Assembly: GCA_003353825.1 (NCBI GenBank)
Contig: PIVW01000317.1
Span: 1-6,821, forward strand
Source: Chloroflexota bacterium
Lineage (GTDB): Bacteria > Chloroflexota > Anaerolineae > J102
Reading direction: 5' to 3'
Length of the DNA: 6,821 nt
The position numbers were made by a program, and so were the translations under genes. Positions 1 through 4,030 of the stretch are shown piece after piece (positions within the stretch are counted from its first letter, which is position 1; each line of letters begins with the position of its first letter). The notes under the pieces were generated by a model, which saw only the letters and a list, made by a program, of their open reading frames with translations, did not search any database and was not told the origin of the DNA.

Positions 1-247
1 CAAAGAGCCAGGGGGGCGAACAGGCGTTTTAGACTTTTCCAGAGTTTTCAGGATTCTAGGCTTTTCGAGTTCAATTTCTTCGCAAAAGCTGTCGCTAGAT
101 GCCAAAACTAGGTCACATGGTGGCTGACACAGTGAAAATCCAGATATTCAGCAAGGAATTTTTACTGTCAGATTCGGATTATGTTAAGAAGAGACGTGAT
201 CTACACTGTTTTCGGTACAAAAACCCAGTATGTGGCCTCGATTACAA

Positions 248-296
248 AGCCATATTTGGAATTGCTGCACTTGAGACAGCAGTTCCAAATATGGCT
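248..296. repeat. Long inverted repeat / hairpin, 20-bp arms
   Basis: The left arm (248-267, beginning AGCCATATTTGG) and the right arm (277-296, ending CCAAATATGGCT) are reverse complements at 19 of 20 positions. The one difference would be a G-U pair in RNA. The loop is 9 bases (268-276). No T-tract follows, so it is not a typical Rho-independent terminator. It lies in gene-free DNA. It could be the foot of a small non-autonomous element, a structured RNA, or a protein-binding palindrome; the sequence does not decide between these. Confidence 0.85.
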
Positions 297-309
297 GCAC
301 AGCCGTCCA

Positions 310-529
310 GGGCGAGCAATTCCTGCAAGATCGGCCGTTCACAGCCTTTTATCTGCCGTGAATGAGTCGATCCAGCCTGCTGGTGTGCTTGGAATTCCTT
401 GCCCTTGCGGATTGGGACGCCGATTTTGGGCAGGGGCGAGGAATTTCCGGCCAAAAACTACGCAAACAGCCAACCCACATCGCAGAATAGCATTGCTCGG
501 AACGTCGATCTGATGGAAATTGCTCGCCC
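310..529. repeat. Three copies of a GGGCGAGSAATTTCC-like motif
   Basis: The motif occurs at 310-323 (+, GGGCGAGCAATTCC), 434-448 (+, GGGCGAGGAATTTCC) and 515-529 (minus strand, GGGCGAGCAATTTCC). The first and third copies also share a nearby AGATCG on the same side, so the similarity extends a little beyond the core. The copies are spaced roughly 80-125 bases apart in DNA that otherwise holds nothing recognisable. They may be debris of rearrangement or insertion. The motif is short, so chance or common descent from a slightly longer duplicated piece cannot be excluded. Confidence 0.45.
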
Positions 530-534
530 AGTTG

Positions 535-638
535 CCACTCGTAGTGTCTGCCGGCGTAATAAGTGGTGACGCCGTTGGCAGTGGATTTCACCCGACTGCA
601 TCTCCATCATAACTGAAGCTGGACGTAGCGAGCAAGTT
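535..638 (-). pseudogene. Frameshifted fragment of an RHS/YD-repeat protein
   Basis: Read on the minus strand, 638-600 encodes NLLATSSFSYDGD and 591-535 encodes VKSTANGVTTYYAGRHYEW. These join into one reading if a single G is restored between bases 600 and 599, giving a YDGDGSRV junction. The pattern YDGDGxRV followed by a TxYYxGxxYE block is characteristic of the repeats of RHS/YD-repeat (teneurin-like) proteins, which are large secreted or polymorphic-toxin-type proteins. A stop (TAG, 641-639) lies just upstream in the same frame. RHS-like sequence ends at about 535, and the expected continuation is absent. This is a remnant of about 30 residues of a protein normally many hundreds of residues long. 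Recognition rests on remembered motif similarity; the fragment is short. Confidence 0.6.
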
Positions 639-713
639 CTACCATTTGAGAATGTTACCAAATTAGGGGGGACTGGATGTTATGATTGCATTAGTTTGAC
701 CCTGGGCGTAAGT

Positions 714-743
714 TTGACACAGACAGGGTAGAGGCGATAAGAT
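714..743 (+). promoter_or_regulatory. Probable sigma-70-type promoter for the S1-domain gene
   Basis: A perfect -35 hexamer TTGACA (714-719) is followed after 18 bases by TAAGAT (738-743), which matches 4 of 6 bases of TATAAT. Transcription would begin about 65-70 bases before the GTG start of the S1 gene. The octamer AGTTTGAC occurs twice, at 693-700 and 711-718. The starts are 18 bases apart, and the second copy overlaps the -35 element. The -10 is imperfect, so confidence is moderate. Confidence 0.45.
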
Positions 744-802
744 TATCGATTGTGATTAGCCTACCTCAAATATCAAGAGGAAAGGCCGTAACTTGAAGAG
801 AT

Positions 803-809
803 TAAGGAG
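803..809 (+). promoter_or_regulatory. Ribosome binding site deciding the S1-gene start
   Basis: TAAGGAG lies 7 bases before GTG at 817. This favours GTG 817 over the in-frame TTG at 793, which is only loosely preceded by AGAGG (776-780, 12 bases away) and would place the strong site inside the coding sequence. Confidence 0.75.
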
Positions 810-816
810 TCTCACC

Positions 817-1620
817 GTGTCTGAAGCAACAAAAGGAGCAAACCAACAACCACAGATTAAGGTTATTCCACCCAAGACGATCGTGCGTAAACTTGCAGTA
901 GGGCAGGAAGTGCAGGGTCGGGTAAAGCGACTGGCAGATTTTGGCGCCTTTATCGATATTGGTGTAGGTACCGATGCCTTAGTCCATGTCTCAGAGATCT
1001 CGCAGAAACGTGTCAGCAAGCCCAAAGATGTACTCACCGTGGGCGATCAGGTGACTGCGTGGATCAAGAGTCTGGATAAAAACCGCAATCGGATCAGCCT
1101 GACTCTCATTCCACCTGATGTGCGCACCATCCGTGATCTGAAAACGGGAGAAGTGGTGACGGGCACGGTGATACGTGTTACAGAGTATGGTGCCTTTGTC
1201 GATATCGGCATTGGTTATGACGGTATGGTTCACGTCAAGGAAATGACACATGGCTATGTGAATCATCCTAGTGACGTGGTCCAGGTCGGCGGAGAAGTGA
1301 ATGCAGAGGTCCTAAAAATCAACCGCCGCCGAGGGCAGATCGATCTTTCGATGCGTGCTGTCTTGCCTGAGCCAGAATCTGAAGTCAAAGAGCCTGTAGC
1401 AGTCCAGGAACCCGAAGAAGATGATGAGATCGAAATGCTGGATGAGGAAGATGATACCCCCGAACTCACAGCTTTCGAACTAGCGATGATGCGGGCTCAG
1501 GAAGGCCAGGGTGGTAAACGCAGTAAAAGTAGCAAGAAGCGACGCAAAAAGCAGTGGTATGAGGACGAGGACCTGGACGATTACACGAGCCGAACCCTCA
1601 GTTACGCTGACGAAAGCTAG
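817..1620 (+). CDS. Tandem S1-domain RNA-binding protein
   Basis: A 267-residue cytoplasmic protein with two S1 (OB-fold) RNA-binding domains, at about residues 29-97 and 108-180. Each has the family pattern: G-x-V at the first strand, then (D/E)(F/Y)GAF(I/V)DIG, a (A/G)(L/M)VHV turn, and a closing strand ISLTL or IDLSM. Ribosomal protein S1 in proteobacteria has six such domains; a two-domain protein is shorter and is likely an S1-like RNA or ribosome-binding factor, by inference. The tail is unusual: residues 185-217 are strongly acidic (runs of E and D), followed by a lysine/arginine cluster (about 233-245, KRSKSSKKRRKK) and a second acidic patch. This suggests a flexible charged arm for RNA or protein contacts. 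The start is GTG 817, chosen from its ribosome binding site; an upstream TTG at 793 would add 8 residues. The gene appears to be monocistronic, with its own promoter and a downstream terminator. Exact cellular role is not shown by the sequence. Confidence 0.93.
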   Translation: MSEATKGANQQPQIKVIPPKTIVRKLAVGQEVQGRVKRLADFGAFIDIGVGTDALVHVSEISQKRVSKPKDVLTVGDQVTAWIKSLDKNRNRISLTLIPPDVRTIRDLKTGEVVTGTVIRVTEYGAFVDIGIGYDGMVHVKEMTHGYVNHPSDVVQVGGEVNAEVLKINRRRGQIDLSMRAVLPEPESEVKEPVAVQEPEEDDEIEMLDEEDDTPELTAFELAMMRAQEGQGGKRSKSSKKRRKKQWYEDEDLDDYTSRTLSYADES

Positions 1621-1709
1621 TACAAAGCGGCATAAGCAAAGAGGCAGTTTGTAGTAAGCGTTTTAGCGCTTGTGTGTACCTATCACGGCGATGAATCGGC
1701 TACTACGAA
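1617..1709 (+). repeat. 93-bp intergenic palindromic repeat, copy 1
   Basis: This aligns without gaps to 2710-2802 at about 76 of 93 positions (roughly 82%). It begins CTAGTACAAAG, so the TAG stop codon of the S1-domain gene lies within its first bases. Inside, TTTGTAGTA (1648-1656) can pair with TACTACGAA (1701-1709), with one G-U pair, to form a long outer stem. Inner hairpins are AGCG/CGCT (1657-1660 with 1667-1670) and a second around GGCGATGAATCGGC (1687-1700). Many differences between copies are transitions, and paired segments are retained in both, as expected for a REP-like structured element. Similar GTAGTAA...TACTACGAAC palindromes are, to my recollection, common between genes in Chloroflexota and cyanobacteria. 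No transposase is present here. Confidence 0.88.
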
Positions 1710-1800
1710 ACGCACAGCTACTTACGCCACAATGAACTAAGTGCTAACGGCGACAGCATCGACAGAAAGTTATCGATCTTTGTAGATGGAAAGCGTATAG

Positions 1801-1833
1801 GTCGGCACAGTCATATCTGTGCCGGCTTATTTT
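1801..1833 (+). terminator. Probable Rho-independent terminator
   Basis: The stem GTCGGCACAG (1801-1810) pairs with CTGTGCCGGC (1817-1826), with one G-U pair, around the 6-base loop TCATAT. It is followed by TTATTTT (1827-1833). Placed 180 bases after the S1 stop and 47 bases before the lipoprotein start, it likely ends the S1 transcript after the 93-bp repeat. The T-tract is interrupted by one A, so efficiency is uncertain. Confidence 0.72.
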
Positions 1834-1879
1834 GCGTTCCGGACATGCGAGAGAGCCCCTCGATCCACATTAGCAGCCC

Positions 1880-2713
1880 ATGCGTTCGTTCAGCAGAGTG
1901 ATCTCCTTTTATCTGACACTGTTCATCCTGGTCATGGCCGGCTGTAGCTCGATCCCCAACTACGATGAGACTACCGGCCCTGTCTTTGTGGGCGAATATG
2001 GGACAGGCAGCATCGAATTCGACGGTGTCATCCAGGTTGTATCCTGGAATATCAAGTTCTCGGAACATATCGAGACAGCGATTGCCGAGTACAGCAATAC
2101 GCCTGAATTGATCCGCGCTGATATTCTATTGCTGCAAGAGATGGATGAACTGGGTGTCGAACAGATCGCTCAGGCCATTGGTTTGAATTTTGTCTATTTC
2201 CCCGCATCTGTTCACAGCCAACATGGTAGAAATTTTGGGAATGCGATTCTATCTCGGTGGCCGCTTATAGAAGCGAGCAAACTTATCCTGCCCTACGAGA
2301 ACCCCAAAAACGATCAGCGGCGCATCGCCGCCCGGGCCCTTGTCCTGATCGACACCCTTGAGGTGCTCACATACAGCGTTCATACCGAAACCTATTGGAT
2401 GACACCGGCTCAACGCCGTGCACAAGTGACCGCGCTCTTGGCGGATATCCAGCTCCACGACCCGTATGTCGTCGTTGGCGGTGATTTCAACACGATTTAC
2501 CCTCTGGATATCCCTGGCCTGGTAGAGAAGTTTAGTGACATTGATTTTACCTGGGCCACCAGCGATGTAGGCTATACTGTAACTGCTAGTGGCATGCGCT
2601 TTACCCTTGACTTTATCTTCACCAAAGGCATGGCAGTTCTCGATTCTGGCAAAGTCGAACCGACTGAAGCCAGCGATCATTTGCCAATTTGGGCGGCTTT
2701 ATCACCCAACTAA
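1880..2713 (+). CDS. EEP-superfamily hydrolase, predicted lipoprotein
   Basis: A 277-residue protein of the endonuclease/exonuclease/phosphatase superfamily, which hydrolyses phosphodiester or phosphomonoester bonds with divalent metal. The conserved blocks appear in order: SWNIKF (N57), LLLQEMDE (E87, metal ligand), GNAILSRWPL (121-129), SVHTE (H168), GGDFNT (D202, N204), a TLDFIF block (D244) and SDHLP (S265, D266, H267). All expected catalytic residues are present, so it should be active. The N terminus is a lipoprotein signal: an Arg-containing n-region, a hydrophobic core at residues 7-19, and a lipobox ending AGC with Cys22 as the lipidation site. The enzyme would sit outside the membrane, anchored by lipid. 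The substrate could be DNA, RNA, inositol phosphate or sphingomyelin-type lipid; motifs alone do not tell. The ribosome binding site is weak; the ATG is chosen because it gives a clean signal peptide. The gene lies between the two 93-bp repeats and ends inside the second. Confidence 0.93.
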   Translation: MRSFSRVISFYLTLFILVMAGCSSIPNYDETTGPVFVGEYGTGSIEFDGVIQVVSWNIKFSEHIETAIAEYSNTPELIRADILLLQEMDELGVEQIAQAIGLNFVYFPASVHSQHGRNFGNAILSRWPLIEASKLILPYENPKNDQRRIAARALVLIDTLEVLTYSVHTETYWMTPAQRRAQVTALLADIQLHDPYVVVGGDFNTIYPLDIPGLVEKFSDIDFTWATSDVGYTVTASGMRFTLDFIFTKGMAVLDSGKVEPTEASDHLPIWAALSPN

Positions 2714-2802
2714 TACAAAGTAGCATAAGTAAGGAGGCAGTTTGTAGTAAACGCTCTAGCGCTCTTGTGCAGCTGTTACGGCGTTGAAGCGCCTACTACG
2801 AA
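2710..2802 (+). repeat. 93-bp intergenic palindromic repeat, copy 2
   Basis: This is the partner of 1617-1709 in the same orientation and without gaps. It begins CTAATACAAAG and so contains the TAA stop (2711-2713) of the EEP lipoprotein gene. The outer stem is TTTGTAGTA (2741-2749) with TACTACGAA (2794-2802). The inner hairpin is GGCG-TTGAAG-CGCC (2780-2793), a cleaner stem than in copy 1. Similarity does not extend upstream of the CTA or clearly past the GAA, which fixes the edges. The copies are 1093 bases apart, start to start. Confidence 0.88.
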
Positions 2803-2836
2803 CGACCCCTAACTCGTTTTGAATGTGCGACTTGCC

Positions 2837-2842
2837 GATAAT
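2837..2842 (+). promoter_or_regulatory. Weak candidate -10 element before the DinB-like gene
   Basis: GATAAT matches 5 of 6 bases of the -10 consensus and lies 32 bases before the ATG at 2874. There is no good -35 at the usual spacing; TTGAAT (2819-2824) is only 12 bases upstream. It would give a short leader just after repeat copy 2. This is a guess based on one hexamer. Confidence 0.25.
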
Positions 2843-2859
2843 TCGTGCGATTCATCCCT

Positions 2860-2866
2860 AAGGAGG
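2860..2866 (+). promoter_or_regulatory. Strong ribosome binding site deciding the DinB-like start
   Basis: AAGGAGG lies 7 bases before ATG 2874. The in-frame GTG at 2868 sits only one base after it and cannot be the initiator with this site, so ATG 2874 is preferred. Confidence 0.85.
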
Positions 2867-2873
2867 AGTGTAC

Positions 2874-3389
2874 ATGCATCCCTTGGTAACACAATTACGA
2901 TTTGCCCGCAGCGAATTCGTGCGCTGCCTTGAGGGTGTCTCAGATGAGGACGCCCGCCATCGATTCGAGCCCATGAACTGTATCAGTTGGATGATTGGCC
3001 ATGTTGCCAACCAGGAACATGGTTACTGGGTGATTTCTGCTCAGAACCAAAATGTGGTGTCGGGTCTCAATAATCTTGTCGGCTTTGGTAAACCTGCCTC
3101 AACCCCACCTCTCGACGATATGTGGAAAACCTGGCAGCGAGTTACCCAAGCGGCTGACATCTATCTCGATACCCTTTCGACGCCGACGCTCACGACGCAC
3201 AATACATGGTATGGCAAACTTCTACCTGAGACCGTCGGCACCCAGCTATTGCGAAACATTTATCATTATTGGTTTCATACAGGCGAGGCGCACGCCGTCA
3301 GACAGATGCTCGGCCATCCCGATCTACCACAGTTTGTGGGCAACATAGCACAGGCCAGCTATAGGCCAGAGTTTGAATCTGGTGCCTGA
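2874..3389 (+). CDS. DinB/YfiT-like metal-dependent hydrolase-fold protein
   Basis: A 171-residue soluble protein with the features of the DinB/YfiT-like four-helix bundle superfamily. The first helix is LVTQLRFARSEFVRCLEGVS (5-24). A SWMIGHVANQEHGYW block follows (39-52) and carries the first metal ligand, His43. Near the end, the helix YHYWFHTGEAHAVRQMLGH (130-148) supplies His131 and His135 in an H-x3-H arrangement. A His triad of this kind binds divalent metal in the family. Members include thiol-dependent transferases (mycothiol or bacillithiol linked) and damage-inducible proteins of unknown activity; the sequence here does not fix the reaction. No signal peptide or membrane segment is seen. 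Length is typical for the family. It is followed 77 bases later by a membrane protein on the same strand and may be co-transcribed with it, although a weak hairpin lies between. Confidence 0.85.
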   Translation: MHPLVTQLRFARSEFVRCLEGVSDEDARHRFEPMNCISWMIGHVANQEHGYWVISAQNQNVVSGLNNLVGFGKPASTPPLDDMWKTWQRVTQAADIYLDTLSTPTLTTHNTWYGKLLPETVGTQLLRNIYHYWFHTGEAHAVRQMLGHPDLPQFVGNIAQASYRPEFESGA

Positions 3390-3401
3390 AACGTTGACAA
3401 C

Positions 3402-3432
3402 GACAGAGGGGGATGGTAGATTGCCCTCCGTC
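3402..3432 (+). terminator. Hairpin between the DinB-like and membrane-protein genes
   Basis: GACAGAGGG (3402-3410) pairs with CCCTCCGTC (3424-3432), with one mismatch, around a 13-base loop. Only a short T/A run (TTAT) follows, so it would be a weak terminator or an mRNA structure just ahead of the next gene. It overlaps the ATG at 3413 and partly explains why that frame is open upstream of the preferred start. Confidence 0.35.
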
Positions 3433-3457
3433 TTATGAATATACAGATAGTGACATT

Positions 3458-3462
3458 GGAGG
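3458..3462 (+). promoter_or_regulatory. Ribosome binding site for the small membrane protein
   Basis: GGAGG precedes ATG 3467 by 4 bases. The spacing is short but workable. It supports 3467 over the in-frame ATG 3413, whose purine run ends one base before the codon and which would add an 18-residue polar stretch in front of a natural membrane-protein N terminus. Confidence 0.6.
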
Positions 3463-3466
3463 ATGT

Positions 3467-3937
3467 ATGATCGCTCGCGGAATACTGCGCGGTGGCTTGT
3501 TGGGTGCTTTTTTGGCGGTAGCATTCAATGTGCTCAGTGTGATTCCGATCTGCGGATTTGCAGCCCTGCCACTGCGTATGTTGGCTTGGGCGCTGGGGGG
3601 ATACGCCGGTGGCCGCATCGCCGTCAGAGGTGGCGCCGTTAATGGTGGCGTGGCCGCGGGACTGGGTGCGGGTATTTTAGCCGGTGTGATCGACGGCATC
3701 GCTTATGTGGCCCTTGCGCCCATTCGCTTCAAGCTGGCCGGCGATATGATCACCAGCCTGCACTTACTGCCCGAAGGTGTAATCACCGCCTTTAACGATA
3801 TGGGAATTAACTTGATGTCCGTTGATACTATGGGAGGTAGCCTCTTCTTCTCTATACTCATTTGTGGAGGTACCTGGCTGGCTGCAGGTATTCTTGGTGC
3901 ATTAGGGGGGGGTATCGCCCAGGCGCTTGCTGATTAA
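3467..3937 (+). CDS. Small glycine/alanine-rich membrane protein, function unknown
   Basis: A 156-residue hydrophobic protein that I do not recognise as a named family. Predicted membrane segments are about 9-30 (starting GGLLGAFLAVAF), 32-48, 60-84 (GGVAAGLGAGILAGVIDGIA) and 124-152 (SLFFSILICGGTWLAAGILG). A roughly 40-residue, less hydrophobic loop lies between the third and fourth. Arginines at 4 and 8, and at 50 and 54, favour the cytoplasmic ends near the first and second helices. GxxxG-like spacing is abundant, suggesting tightly packed helices. The upstream in-frame ATG at 3413 is rejected as start because of the ribosome binding site at 3458-3462. A run of eight G (3905-3912) falls near the 3' end, encoding part of ALGGGIAQ. 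Neighbours (a DinB-like protein and a secreted protein) do not indicate a role. Confidence 0.72.
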   Translation: MIARGILRGGLLGAFLAVAFNVLSVIPICGFAALPLRMLAWALGGYAGGRIAVRGGAVNGGVAAGLGAGILAGVIDGIAYVALAPIRFKLAGDMITSLHLLPEGVITAFNDMGINLMSVDTMGGSLFFSILICGGTWLAAGILGALGGGIAQALAD

Positions 3938-4030
3938 TAGGAAGGGGATGAAATTTAGCCTGACTGCGCTTTTTACGCTACACTACAGTTCCTCCCCGAA
4001 AAACCTATATGAGGAGACTCGATAAACGTT

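Larger units (their letters stand above)
1..690. other. Gene-free accessory stretch with repeats and decayed coding sequence
   Basis: No reading frame here has a convincing start, ribosome binding site and recognisable protein. Overlapping frames up to about 110 codons exist on both strands (for example + strand 181-513) but they look like chance frames: they overlap one another, have odd composition and carry no motif I know. What can be supported is a strong inverted repeat (248-296), three copies of a 14-15 base motif, and a frameshifted fragment of an RHS/YD-repeat protein on the minus strand (about 535-638). Bases 1-108 are open in frame 1 and could be the tail of a gene that starts outside the window, but the translation is not recognisable. 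The whole stretch reads as a decayed or rearranged region upstream of the S1 gene. Confidence 0.6.

Noticed and set aside
99..513. Two overlapping + strand frames (99-365 and 181-513) as possible small genes
   Set aside because: They share bases with each other and with minus-strand frames, span the inverted repeat, lack ribosome binding sites, and show no recognisable protein features.
793..816. TTG start adding 8 residues to the S1-domain protein
   Set aside because: The TAAGGAG site at 803-809 would be inside the coding sequence and is ideally spaced for GTG 817.
1617..1709. Repeat copy as a tRNA or classical small RNA
   Set aside because: There is no cloverleaf or CCA-type acceptor arrangement; the second copy after another gene and the palindromic core fit a REP-like intergenic element better.
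2249..2680. Minus-strand 143-codon frame
   Set aside because: It lies wholly inside the EEP lipoprotein gene, whose conserved motifs prove the + strand frame; the minus translation has no recognisable motif.
3413..3466. ATG start adding 18 residues to the membrane protein
   Set aside because: The purine run is too close to the codon, the extension is polar with two cysteines and unlike a membrane-protein N terminus, and it overlaps a hairpin; ATG 3467 has its own GGAGG.
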